Assembly (NCBI RefSeq): GCF_024721605.1
Contig: NZ_CP102630.1
Location: 2,131,001 to 2,195,000 of the forward strand
DNA from: Sphingomicrobium flavum
GTDB lineage: Bacteria > Pseudomonadota > Alphaproteobacteria > Sphingomonadales > Sphingomonadaceae
Reading direction: 5' to 3'
Length of the DNA: 64,000 nt
Under the pieces are notes generated by a model. The model saw only the letters and a program-made list of their open reading frames with translations, did no database searches and was not told the origin of the DNA. Position numbers and translations under genes: made by a program. This document shows positions 20,430 to 28,506 of the stretch, in pieces. How positions within the stretch are numbered: position 1 is the first letter of the stretch; every line of letters starts with the position of its first letter.

Positions 20430-21546
20430 TCCCATTGCCCGCCTGCACCCTGCCATCGCGGCGGTGGATGCTGCCGATTGGGATGGGCTTGCAGGCGCCA
20501 GCGACCCCTTCCTCAGCCACGCCTTCCTGTCGCTGCTCGAATCCTCGGGCAGCGTGGGTGAGGGTTCGGGCTGGTCCCCGCTCCATGTCGCGGTCGAGCA
20601 GGATGGCCGCCTCATCGCTGCCGCGCCGGCCTATCTCAAGGCCCATAGCCAGGGCGAATATGTCTTCGATCATGGCTGGGCCGATGCTTGGCACCGCGCG
20701 GGCGGAGATTATTATCCCAAGCTTCAGGTCACGGTGCCCTTTACCCCCTGTCCGGGGCCGCGCCTGTTGGGCGAGGATCGCAGCGCCCTCATCGCCGCGC
20801 TCGAAGCCGTCACCGTCCAGAACCAGCTCTCCTCGGCGCATGCGACCTTCTGCGCGGATGAGGATATCGCCGCCTTCGAGGCGCGCGGCTGGCTGATCCG
20901 CCACGGCCTCCAATTTCATTGGCACAATCGGGGCTATGCCAGCTTCGACGATTTCCTCACGGCATTATCGAGCCGCAAGCGCAAGACGATGCGCCGCGAA
21001 CGCGCCCAGGCCATTGAGGGGCTGGAGATCGAAACGCTGCGCGGCGCCCAGATCGGCGACGAAGCGGTCGAGGCGATGTGGACCTTCTACCAGGATACGG
21101 GCAGCCGCAAATGGGGCCATCCCTATCTCACCCACGATTTCTTCACTGCCATGGTCGAGGCGCTGGGCGATCATCTTCTCATGTTCCTCGCCCGCCGCAA
21201 CGGGAAGCTCATTGCCGGCGCGCTCAACCTCATCGGCAAGGAGACACTCTACGGCCGCTATTGGGGCTGCGTGGAGGAAGTGCCCTTCCTCCACTTCGAG
21301 CTAAGCTACTACCGCGCGATCGACTGGGCCATCGCCCATGGTCTCAAGACGGTGCAGGCGGGCGCGCAGGGCGATCACAAGCTGGCGCGCGGCTATGAAC
21401 CCGTCATCACCCGCTCGGCCCATTTTCTCCCTCATCCGCAATTTCGCGAGGCAGTCGCTCAATTCGTCGAGGGCGAGAAGGCGGCGATGGAGCAGGAACT
21501 GGCATGGGCCAGGGCGCAATTGCCCTTCAGACAATCTGAAGGGTGA
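20410..21546 (+). CDS. FemAB/GNAT-like acyltransferase (PF04339-like)
   Basis: The 378-residue protein resembles the family annotated as peptidoglycan-biosynthesis FemAB-like or GNAT proteins (formerly DUF482). Characteristic segments are DPFLSHAFLSLLE, FHWHNRGYASFDDFL, SSRKRKTMRRER, TFYQDTGSRKWG, and YGRYWGC...LHFELSYYRAIDWAI...AGAQGDHKLARGY. The exact aminoacyl or acyl substrate is unknown. ATG at 20410 follows GGAAGG and overlaps the GDPD gene by 20 bases, so the two are likely cotranscribed. Confidence 0.85.
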   Translation: MAPHEPDPIARLHPAIAAVDAADWDGLAGASDPFLSHAFLSLLESSGSVGEGSGWSPLHVAVEQDGRLIAAAPAYLKAHSQGEYVFDHGWADAWHRAGGDYYPKLQVTVPFTPCPGPRLLGEDRSALIAALEAVTVQNQLSSAHATFCADEDIAAFEARGWLIRHGLQFHWHNRGYASFDDFLTALSSRKRKTMRRERAQAIEGLEIETLRGAQIGDEAVEAMWTFYQDTGSRKWGHPYLTHDFFTAMVEALGDHLLMFLARRNGKLIAGALNLIGKETLYGRYWGCVEEVPFLHFELSYYRAIDWAIAHGLKTVQAGAQGDHKLARGYEPVITRSAHFLPHPQFREAVAQFVEGEKAAMEQELAWARAQLPFRQSEG

Positions 21547-21687
21547 CGATTGTTGGATACATGTAGGAGAAGATGTGCTGGCCTGCTCTGCGCTCTTTGA
21601 ACGGTCAGGCGAGTCTTCCAACCAAGCTGGTGGAAACGGGTATCCAGGCACCCGAAGTTGACGAAGTTGACGACCCCCCGTTTTCAA

Positions 21688-22602
21688 TCATTCGTCGCCA
21701 AAAATCGCCACCATCCGTTCGCCATCGCTACCGCTGCGGGCGCGGTACATGCCGGGCGTCGTAAAGCTCCAGGCCGCTTCGCCCGACGGCGCCACCGCGA
21801 TCATCCCGCCGGTACCGCCCATTTCCTGCACTTCGGCCAGCACGCCGTCCAATGCCTGTTGCAGGTTCATGCCCGCATAGCGCATCCGGGCGCACACCTC
21901 ATGCGCGGCGGCGGCGCGGATGAACACTTCGCCAAGGCCGGTTGCGGAAACGGCGGCGGCGCGGTCATCGGCATAGGTGCCCGCCCCGATCAGCGGGGAA
22001 TCGCCGATCCGGCCCCAGCGCTTGGCGGTCAGCCCGCCGGTCGAGGTCGCGGCGGCGAGATGGCCCTGCGCGTCCACCGCGACCGCGCCGATGGTGCCAT
22101 ATTTGATGTCGGCATCGAAGGCGTCGGCCCCCTTGGTCAGCAGTTCGACCAGCTGGCGGTGACGCTCCTCGGTGATGAAATATTTGTTGGGCACCTGGTC
22201 GAGGCCCATTTCGCGGGCGAATTCGTCGGCGCCGTCCTTGCTCATCAGCACGTGCGGGCTGTCCTCCATCACCGCACGCGCCGCGCTGATGGGGTTCCTG
22301 GTCGATCGCATGCCCGCTACTGCCCCGGCGCGCCGCTCGGCCCCGCTCATGATCGCGGCGTCGCATTCGACATGGCCTTCATGGGTCAGCGTGCTGCCGC
22401 GCCCGGCATTGAAGGCCGGATCATCTTCCATAAGCCGCGCCACGGCTTCCACCGCATCGACCGCGTTGCCGCCCGCCGCCAGCACCGCCTCACCGGCATC
22501 GAGCGCGGCATTCAGCCCGTCGCGGCAGGCCGCTTCCATGCCCGCATCGAGCTTGCCCCGGCGCATCGATCCCGCGCCGCCATGTATCATCAAGGTCCAC
22601 AT
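21688..22602 (-). CDS. Cytoplasmic isoaspartyl peptidase/L-asparaginase
   Basis: The 304-residue protein is an N-terminal-nucleophile hydrolase of the type-III asparaginase/isoaspartyl peptidase family. It starts with WTLMIHGGAG, has DPAFNAGRGS, and a GTIGAVAVD segment whose Thr (about 168) becomes the nucleophile after autocleavage. KRWGRIGDSPLIGAGTYA and GTGGMIAV complete the active site. It has no signal peptide. A second, exported paralogue lies at 27366. ATG at 22602 is chosen because family similarity starts there. Confidence 0.93.
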   Translation of the reverse strand: MWTLMIHGGAGSMRRGKLDAGMEAACRDGLNAALDAGEAVLAAGGNAVDAVEAVARLMEDDPAFNAGRGSTLTHEGHVECDAAIMSGAERRAGAVAGMRSTRNPISAARAVMEDSPHVLMSKDGADEFAREMGLDQVPNKYFITEERHRQLVELLTKGADAFDADIKYGTIGAVAVDAQGHLAAATSTGGLTAKRWGRIGDSPLIGAGTYADDRAAAVSATGLGEVFIRAAAAHEVCARMRYAGMNLQQALDGVLAEVQEMGGTGGMIAVAPSGEAAWSFTTPGMYRARSGSDGERMVAIFGDE

Positions 22603-22644
22603 GGCCCCAGCCCTAGCGAGCCGCCCGGACAAAAGCGATTCCAA

Positions 22645-22681
22645 TTGACACGCAAATCACAAGGATATAAATATGATATCA
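22645..22681 (+). promoter_or_regulatory. Promoter of the SPFH operon with adjacent palindrome
   Basis: TTGACA (22645-22650) and TAAATA (22668-22673) are separated by 17 bases, making this one of the few near-consensus sigma-70-type promoters in the window. The perfect 8-base palindrome TGATATCA (22674-22681) directly follows the -10 and could be an operator. The region is A/T-rich compared with its surroundings, and AAAAAGGAGA sits just before the gene. Confidence 0.65.
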
Positions 22682-22700
22682 ATTAAAAAGGAGACTCGAA

Positions 22701-23600
22701 ATGTCCGAACATGTTCTCGGATTGAATAGTTCAACCGAACGCGACGCCAACACGCAAAGCGGCTATGTCTATCTGCTCGTCCTGCTCGGCATCATCGCGG
22801 TGCAGGTGTGGGCGATCTTCCATCTGGTCGACAACGGCAAGAGCGGGCTGATGATCTTCATGGTCATCGCCATGCCGCTGCTGCTGCTCTTCGTTGCCAG
22901 CGGTTTTTACATGCTGCAGCCCAACCAGGGCGCGGTCATTACCCTGTTCGGCACCTATAAGGGGACCGACCGCAAGGATGGCCTGCGCTGGGTGTTGCCC
23001 TGGCTGATGCGCCACAAGGTATCGGTCCGCGCCAACAACTTCATCTCCGACAAGATCAAGGTGAACGACCTGCGCGGCAACCCGATCGAGATGGCGGCCC
23101 AGATCGTCTGGCGCGTGGTCGACACCGCGCAGGCCACCTTCGATGTCGACGATTATAAGGAATTCGTCCGCGTCCAGGTGGAAGCGGCGATCCGCACCAT
23201 CGGCGCGCGCTATCCTTATGATGATTTCGACCATGAAGATGTGACGCTGCGCGGCCATATCGACGAAGTCGGCGTGGAATTGCTGCGCGAACTGCGCGAT
23301 CGCCTCGTCGTCGCCGGCATTACCGTCGATGAATGCGGCTTCACCCATCTTGCCTATGCGCAGGAAATTGCCGGCGCGATGCTGCGTCGCCAGCAGGCCG
23401 AAGCCGTGGTCGCAGCGCGCAAGACCTTGGTCGAAGGCGCGGTCGGCATGGTCGAAATGGCATTGGCGGACCTGTCCAAGCGCGATGTCGTCGAACTGGA
23501 TGACGAACGGCGTGCGGCCATGGTGTCCAACCTGATGGTGGTGCTGTGCAGCGAACGCGATACCCAGCCCGTCGTCAACGCCGGCAGCCTCTACAGCTAA
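22701..23600 (+). CDS. SPFH/Band 7 domain membrane protein
   Basis: The 299-residue protein has two hydrophobic segments (about residues 22-44 and 50-70) and then an SPFH (stomatin/prohibitin/flotillin/HflK-C) domain: [42 protein letters not shown] and [23 protein letters not shown]. Such proteins form oligomeric rings or membrane microdomains and often regulate proteases. AAAAAGGAGA gives a strong ribosome-binding site. It heads an operon with a ribbon-helix-helix protein and three further genes. Confidence 0.9.
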   Translation: MSEHVLGLNSSTERDANTQSGYVYLLVLLGIIAVQVWAIFHLVDNGKSGLMIFMVIAMPLLLLFVASGFYMLQPNQGAVITLFGTYKGTDRKDGLRWVLPWLMRHKVSVRANNFISDKIKVNDLRGNPIEMAAQIVWRVVDTAQATFDVDDYKEFVRVQVEAAIRTIGARYPYDDFDHEDVTLRGHIDEVGVELLRELRDRLVVAGITVDECGFTHLAYAQEIAGAMLRRQQAEAVVAARKTLVEGAVGMVEMALADLSKRDVVELDDERRAAMVSNLMVVLCSERDTQPVVNAGSLYS

Positions 23601-23624
23601 GCCGCTAGCCGCAAGGAACGTCCA

Positions 23625-23828
23625 TTGGCCAAGGCCCGAAAAGCCTATCCCCTCCGCGTCGATCCGTCCCTGTGGGACGCGATCGAGCGGCTGGCCGCGA
23701 CCGAACTGCGTTCGGCCAATGCGGAAGTGGAAATCTTGTTGCGTGAAGCCTTGAAAGCGCGCGGGATCAAACTCGAACCCCCGGGCAAACCGGCAAAACG
23801 CGGCCGGCCCAGGAAGGAGCAGGACTGA
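23625..23828 (+). CDS. Arc-like ribbon-helix-helix protein
   Basis: This 67-residue protein reads YPLRVDPSLWDAIERLA...ANAEVEILLREALK, the pattern of an Arc/MetJ-type ribbon-helix-helix DNA-binding domain, with a basic tail (KPAKRGRPRKEQ). It starts at TTG, seven bases after AAGGA, because no ATG or GTG exists earlier in a suitable position. Related proteins are sometimes labelled antitoxins, but no toxin gene is next to it. It could autoregulate the operon through the TGATATCA palindrome at 22674; that is inference. Confidence 0.8.
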   Translation: MAKARKAYPLRVDPSLWDAIERLAATELRSANAEVEILLREALKARGIKLEPPGKPAKRGRPRKEQD

Positions 23829-23932
23829 TGATCAATTTTATGCGAAACTCGCCGCTGCGAACGCAGCTCATCTCTCTCAGCATCGCGGCCCTGTTGGTCG
23901 GCATCCTCTTGCTCACGAAAGCGATCCCATGA
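23828..23932 (+). CDS. 34-residue single-pass membrane peptide
   Basis: A 34-codon frame begins with ATG overlapping the previous stop (TGATG) and ends with TGA overlapping the next start (ATGATGA). The peptide has a basic N-terminus (MINFMRNSPLRTQ) followed by one hydrophobic helix (LISLSIAALLVGILLL). Exact coupling to both neighbours and the membrane helix argue that it is real. Function is unknown; it might anchor to or regulate the SPFH complex. Confidence 0.6.
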   Translation: MINFMRNSPLRTQLISLSIAALLVGILLLTKAIP

Positions 23933-24183
23933 TGAACGATGGACCCAACTGGTTTCACCCCAAACGCTACGGCATGGGCTCCGGCCTGCCGTCGGCCTGG
24001 CAGGGATGGGTGGTCCTCCTTGCTTTCCTGCTCATCGTAACCGGCACCGCCTTCATGTTTGCCGAAGAACAGCCAATCATATTTTTCGCCATCATTCTCC
24101 CCGTCACCGCCATCTTCATGTTGATTGCGGCGAAGACCACACCGGGCGGTTGGAAATGGCGATGGGGAAAGGATGACAAATGA
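23929..24183 (+). CDS. Small membrane protein, two transmembrane helices
   Basis: The 84-residue product has two hydrophobic helices (about residues 24-46 and 49-68: WVVLLAFLLIVTGTAF and IIFFAIILPVTAIFMLI) with a basic, Trp-rich C-terminus (GGWKWRWGK). No family is recognised. It starts with ATGATG overlapping the 34-residue gene and overlaps the hydrolase by four bases, so it belongs to the SPFH operon. Confidence 0.75.
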   Translation: MMNDGPNWFHPKRYGMGSGLPSAWQGWVVLLAFLLIVTGTAFMFAEEQPIIFFAIILPVTAIFMLIAAKTTPGGWKWRWGKDDK

Positions 24184-25112
24184 TCACATTGACACTCGCC
24201 GCGGCGCTCGCCGCCCACGCCATGACGCCTGAAGAGGTGGAGATTGCCGGGCCCGAAGGTCCGCTCGCCGGCACGCTCATCGACCCGGCGCCCGAAGCGC
24301 CTGCCATCCTCTTCATCGCCGGCTCGGGTCCGACCGATCGCAATGGCGACAGCATGATGGGGGTGAAGGGTGGCGCCATCCGCCAGCTGGCCGAAGCGCT
24401 CGGCGATGCCGGGATTGCCTCTCTGCGCACCGACAAGCGCGGCCTTGCGGGCTCTGCGGCTGCGATCGCCAATCCCAATGCCGTCGTTTTTGAAGATTAT
24501 GTCGCCGACACGCGCGGCTGGATCGACTTGCTGCGCGAACGGGGCAAGCCCTGCGTCTGGCTGGCCGGGCATAGCGAGGGCAGCACCATCGCGCTCCTGA
24601 CCGCGCAGGATCCTCCCGATATTTGCGGGCTGATCCTGATCGCCGGGGCAGGGCGCCCGATCCTCGATGTCATGGTCGACCAGCTCTCCGCACAGCTGCC
24701 CCCGCCCATGCTGGAACAGCTCGAAACCGCCTTCGCCAGCATGAAGGCGGGCGAGACGGTCGATCCCGCCACCGTGCCAGCGCCGCTGGCACCGATGTTC
24801 GCGCCCGACCTGCAACGCTTCATGATGTCGGGCTACACGCTCGATCCCGCGACCCTGCTGGAGGGCATCGACCTGCCGGTGCTGATCGTCCAGCCGGGTG
24901 AGGATTTGCAGGTCAAGGTGAGCGAGGGCGAAGCGCTGAAAGCTGCGATGCCTGCTGCCGCTTATGTCCAGATCGATGGCGTCAACCATGTGCTCAAGCC
25001 CGTCCCGGCAGGCGATGTCGCCGCCAATATGGCAAGCTATGGCGATGCCGACCTGGCCATCGACCCGCGAGTTGCGGCGGCTATTGCGCCCTTCGTCCTG
25101 CCCGCGAAATAA
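24180..25112 (+). CDS. Alpha/beta hydrolase
   Basis: The 310-residue protein has an alpha/beta-hydrolase fold with oxyanion segment FIAGSGPTDRNGD, nucleophile elbow GHSEGS (about residue 140), an Asp/Glu-containing VQPGEDLQV and the catalytic His in DGVNHVLK. The sequence resembles the YqiA/BAAT-like or serine aminopeptidase S33 group (PTDRNGDS). The first 15 residues may be a weak signal or anchor. The ATG overlaps the preceding gene by four bases; this is the last gene of the SPFH operon. Confidence 0.85.
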   Translation: MITLTLAAALAAHAMTPEEVEIAGPEGPLAGTLIDPAPEAPAILFIAGSGPTDRNGDSMMGVKGGAIRQLAEALGDAGIASLRTDKRGLAGSAAAIANPNAVVFEDYVADTRGWIDLLRERGKPCVWLAGHSEGSTIALLTAQDPPDICGLILIAGAGRPILDVMVDQLSAQLPPPMLEQLETAFASMKAGETVDPATVPAPLAPMFAPDLQRFMMSGYTLDPATLLEGIDLPVLIVQPGEDLQVKVSEGEALKAAMPAAAYVQIDGVNHVLKPVPAGDVAANMASYGDADLAIDPRVAAAIAPFVLPAK

Positions 25113-25143
25113 GGCTTAACACTCTTTTGATGATGCAGGCGTA

Positions 25144-25175
25144 AAGGGGTGTCTCTACCTAAGGAGACGCCCCTT
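25144..25175 (+). promoter_or_regulatory. RBS-sequestering hairpin of the GAF-EAL gene
   Basis: AAGGGGTGTCTC (25144-25155) pairs with GAGACGCCCCTT (25164-25175) in a 12-bp stem with one G-U pair and an 8-base loop. The right arm contains the last three bases of the Shine-Dalgarno AAGGAG (25161-25166) and the first two bases of the TTG start codon. Formation would block translation initiation. Confidence 0.65.
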
Positions 25176-26481
25176 GAGCGCCAACCCGCTGTCCACCTTC
25201 CTGGCCGATGCCAGGGCCGCGCTGCCGGACAATGACGATGACCCCGTCGATGCCATTCTCGATGCGGTGCGCGATCATCTGGGCATGGAGATCGCCTTTG
25301 CGGGCCGGTTCGACGGCGATCGACGCACCTTCACCCACATCCGCACCAAGCTGCCGGTGCCGGTGGTGCCGGGCGATAGCGAACCACTCGAGGACAGCTT
25401 CTGCCACCACATCATCCAGGGCCGCCTGCCCGAACTGATCCACAACGCCTTCGACCATGAACTGGCATTGAAACTGCCCTTCACCAAGGCGCTGCCCATC
25501 GGCGCCCATCTCAACGTGCCGCTCAGGCTGTCCGACGGGACCATTTACGGCACCTTCTGCTGCCTCAGCCGCGAGGCCGATCACAGCCTGACCGAGCGCG
25601 ATCTGAATACACTCAAGGCCTTCGCTGCGCTGGCCGCCGCGCAGATCGAGCGAAAGCGCAAGAATGACCGCGAACTGGCCGAAGCCAGCGCCCGCATCGA
25701 CGACATCCTCGCCAAGGAACAGATTTCGCCCGTCTTCCAGCCCATTCACAGCCTGGTCGACAATAAGATGAAGGGCGTGGAATCGCTGTCCCGTTTCCCC
25801 CGCGGCGTGCCGGGCTTCGATATTCCGAGCGATTGGTTCAACGCCGCCGCCGCCATCGGCAAGGGCGAGGAGCTGGAATTGCTGGCAGTGCGCAAGGTGC
25901 TCGAAAACCTGCCGCGCCTGCCTAAGGACATTTATGTCTCGATCAACGTGTCGCCCGAAGTGGCGGTCTCGGGCGAGTTGGAGCCGTTGCTGCGCCCGCT
26001 GCCCAAAGACCGGATCGTGGTGGAGCTGACCGAGCACAGCAAGGTCGCCGATTTCGGCCTGCTCGGGCGCGCGCTCGATCGCCTGCGCGGGGTGGCGCGG
26101 GTGGCGATCGACGATGTCGGCGCTGGCTATGCAGGCCTACGCCATATCGTCGACCTTCGGCCCGACCTGCTCAAGCTCGACATGGAGCTGACCCGCCAGG
26201 TCGATAGCGATGATGCCCGCCATGCGCTGGCGCAGGCACTCGTCACCTTTGCCAGCCGCACGGGCAGCCAGATCATTGCCGAAGGCATCGAGACTGCGGC
26301 CGAAGCCAAGACGCTGAAAGCGCTCAAGGTCGAATATGGCCAGGGCTATTTTTTCAGCCGCCCGATGCCGCTCATCGCTTTGTCGCATTATGCCATGGGC
26401 GTGACCGAAACGGGCAATACAACCAGGCCCAGCCGGATGATGGACAGATTGCCCGACCATCTGGCGAAAAAGCTGGCCTAG
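25174..26481 (+). CDS. GAF-EAL cyclic-di-GMP phosphodiesterase
   Basis: The 435-residue protein has an N-terminal GAF sensor domain (about residues 20-155) and an EAL domain (about 185-420). EAL catalytic positions are present: ESL (EAL motif in GVESLSRF), NVSP, the Glu in VELTEH, DDVGAGYAGL (DDFGTGYSS equivalent), the Lys in LLKLDMEL and IIAEGIET. It should hydrolyse c-di-GMP to pGpG in response to a GAF ligand. There is no GGDEF domain. The start is TTG at 25174, seven bases after AAGGAG, inside a strong hairpin. Its stop shares CTAG with the opposing nuclease gene. Confidence 0.92.
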   Translation: MSANPLSTFLADARAALPDNDDDPVDAILDAVRDHLGMEIAFAGRFDGDRRTFTHIRTKLPVPVVPGDSEPLEDSFCHHIIQGRLPELIHNAFDHELALKLPFTKALPIGAHLNVPLRLSDGTIYGTFCCLSREADHSLTERDLNTLKAFAALAAAQIERKRKNDRELAEASARIDDILAKEQISPVFQPIHSLVDNKMKGVESLSRFPRGVPGFDIPSDWFNAAAAIGKGEELELLAVRKVLENLPRLPKDIYVSINVSPEVAVSGELEPLLRPLPKDRIVVELTEHSKVADFGLLGRALDRLRGVARVAIDDVGAGYAGLRHIVDLRPDLLKLDMELTRQVDSDDARHALAQALVTFASRTGSQIIAEGIETAAEAKTLKALKVEYGQGYFFSRPMPLIALSHYAMGVTETGNTTRPSRMMDRLPDHLAKKLA

Positions 26482-27365
26482 AGGCGGCGGAAGGGCGGGG
26501 CCTCACCGCGCAGCAAGGCATCGTCGAGCAATTTAGCGAGCCGCATCCCGCCCTTGACCGCCGCTTCACGCGCGGCGGGGATCAGTGCCTGCACATCCTC
26601 TTCGGTCAGCGTCGGGCGGCCCTCGACCTCGCCGTCGCAGGGGTTGCGATCTACGAGGCTGGGATAGGCCACATCGCGCGACATGGCCCACATCTCGCGG
26701 CTCCAGTCGACCACATTACCGCCCTTCATCGCTTCAAGCTCGGCGCGGGTGAAGGGTGCGATCACCCCGCGCGCCCCGCCCGGCGGGGTGGAGATGCTGC
26801 GTTCGGCAAGGTAGCCGTCCCAGATACTGTGCAGATTGGTGCGCCCGCCGATCAGGCCATAATTGGCCGCCACGCGGTTGCCGCCCAGATCTTCATTGTC
26901 GCCGGCATGCATGGGTTGGTGCAGGTCGCCCACGAAGTGCATCAGGAAGGCCAGCGCCTCGACCCGGTCGCGCGTCGGCAGCGCGGTATCGGCCAGCAAT
27001 CGCGCCTGCCGTTCGACCTGCGCGGCGACGCAATGGCCATCCTTGCACGGGCCCGACAGGTCGAAGTCCTTGCAGATGCTGACATTCTGATAGTGCCAGG
27101 AAAAGGCATAGGCATAGCGATCGCCATATTGCTTGATGCAATCGGCCCAGTAGGACGCGTCTTCCACATTGCGGATGCGGCATTCGGGGGTTTGCAGCAG
27201 TCGGTCCTGCGCCATCAGCGCGCGGATCTTGGCGCGGGTTTCGGGCTGGACTTCATTATAGGCGATGCGCGCGACGATGCCGTGGCCATATTCCCAATAG
27301 GCAGCGGCAGGCGCAGCAATGACGAGCGAGAGCGAAGCGGCGATGGCCGCGATCCATCGCAGCAT
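26478..27365 (-). CDS. Exported S1/P1 nuclease
   Basis: The 295-residue protein has a signal peptide ending APAAA and a mature start YWEYGHGIV, giving the N-terminal Trp and His zinc ligands of S1/P1 nucleases. Further ligands are visible in DASYWAD, SWHYQN and HFVGDLHQPMHAGDNEDLGGN. The trinuclear zinc site hydrolyses single-stranded nucleic acids and 3'-nucleotides, releasing phosphate and nucleosides. It directly follows an exported isoaspartyl peptidase gene with no gap, so the two form an operon for periplasmic or extracellular scavenging. Confidence 0.93.
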   Translation of the reverse strand: MLRWIAAIAASLSLVIAAPAAAYWEYGHGIVARIAYNEVQPETRAKIRALMAQDRLLQTPECRIRNVEDASYWADCIKQYGDRYAYAFSWHYQNVSICKDFDLSGPCKDGHCVAAQVERQARLLADTALPTRDRVEALAFLMHFVGDLHQPMHAGDNEDLGGNRVAANYGLIGGRTNLHSIWDGYLAERSISTPPGGARGVIAPFTRAELEAMKGGNVVDWSREMWAMSRDVAYPSLVDRNPCDGEVEGRPTLTEEDVQALIPAAREAAVKGGMRLAKLLDDALLRGEAPPFRRL

Positions 27366-28454
27366 CTAGCGGTCCTTGAAAATGGCGACGACCTTGCTGC
27401 CGTCCGAACGGGCATAGCCGCGATACATGCCGGGCGTATCGAACGACCAGCCGGGCGTACCGTCCTGCGCCAGATAGATGACGCCGCCCGAACCGCCCAG
27501 ATCGCCGACCTGGCCGATGACCGCATCGGCGACCTTCTGTGCATCCTGCGGGGACAGCCGGGGATCCTCCATCATGCAGATCAAGTTTTCCGGGCAGGGC
27601 GGGGCGGCATGCTTCGCTTCCAGCCGCTTCTCTAGGCGGGTCGCGTCCAGTTCGAAGCAGATGGTGCGCGCGACCGCAAGGCGGATGAAATATTCGCCCG
27701 ACCCGGTTGCAGAGACACCGCATGAGCCGGCGGCATAAGTGCCTGCGCCGATGATCGGGCTGTCGCCGATGCGGCCCCAGCGCTTGCCCGTCATGCCGCC
27801 GGTCGACGTGCCTGCGGCGATGACGCCCTGCTGGTCGATGGCAACCGCGCCGACGGTGCCGAACTTGTCGTCAATTTCGATCTGGCTGACCTTTTCGCGC
27901 TGCTCGGTCATCGCCTTGTAGCGCTTCAGCGCATCGAACCGCTCCTGCGTATAGAAGTAGGAAGGGTCGACCTGCTCCAGCCCCTTTTCGCTAGCAAATT
28001 GGTCGGCGCCTTCGCCCGACAGCAGGACATGTGGACTGTCTTCCATCACCTTGCGCGCGAGCAGGATGGGGTGGCGCGTCGTGCTGGCACCCGCCACCGC
28101 GCCGGCCTCCAGCGTGTCGCCGCGCATGATCGACGCGTCCAATGAATTGGTTTCTTCCCAGGTGAAGACTGCGCCGCGCCCGGCGTTGAAATTGGGATCG
28201 TCCTCAAGGATCGTGATCGCTGCGGTAATGGCATCGAGTGAGGAGCCGCCTTCGGCCAGCACCTTGGATCCCGCCGCCAGCGCGCTGTCGAGTACGGCGC
28301 GGATTTCCGCCTCTTTCTCGGGCGTCATATTCTCGGGCAGGATCGTGCCCGCGCCGCCATGGATGACGATCGACCAATCGGGATCGTCCTGCGCCAAGGC
28401 AGGGGTTGCAAGAATGGCGGCGAGGGCGGCGAGGGCGGGGATAAGTTTCGGCAT
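27366..28454 (-). CDS. Exported isoaspartyl peptidase/L-asparaginase
   Basis: This 362-residue paralogue of the protein at 21688 has a signal peptide (cleavage after ATPALA), WSIVIHGGAG, DPNFNAGRGA, KFGTVGAVAID with the autocatalytic Thr near 200, and KRWGRIGDSPIIGAGTYA. An extra segment of about 40 residues with three Cys (RTICFEL, APPCPENLICM) replaces a shorter loop in the cytoplasmic paralogue and may form a disulfide. It should remove isoaspartyl or beta-aspartyl residues from peptides outside the cytoplasm. It is the first gene of an operon with the S1/P1 nuclease. Confidence 0.93.
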   Translation of the reverse strand: MPKLIPALAALAAILATPALAQDDPDWSIVIHGGAGTILPENMTPEKEAEIRAVLDSALAAGSKVLAEGGSSLDAITAAITILEDDPNFNAGRGAVFTWEETNSLDASIMRGDTLEAGAVAGASTTRHPILLARKVMEDSPHVLLSGEGADQFASEKGLEQVDPSYFYTQERFDALKRYKAMTEQREKVSQIEIDDKFGTVGAVAIDQQGVIAAGTSTGGMTGKRWGRIGDSPIIGAGTYAAGSCGVSATGSGEYFIRLAVARTICFELDATRLEKRLEAKHAAPPCPENLICMMEDPRLSPQDAQKVADAVIGQVGDLGGSGGVIYLAQDGTPGWSFDTPGMYRGYARSDGSKVVAIFKDR

Positions 28455-28506
28455 GGGTCATTGGTAGACAATCGGCGCGGGTCTGCCAATTGCGATGTAG
28501 CCGGCA

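Noticed and set aside
23625..23828. Ribbon-helix-helix protein as the antitoxin of a toxin-antitoxin pair.
   Set aside because: No toxin-like gene is adjacent; neighbours are an SPFH protein and membrane proteins in a conserved-looking operon.
25144..25175. Hairpin as a terminator of the alpha/beta hydrolase gene.
   Set aside because: It has no U-run and overlaps the ribosome-binding site and start codon of the next gene.
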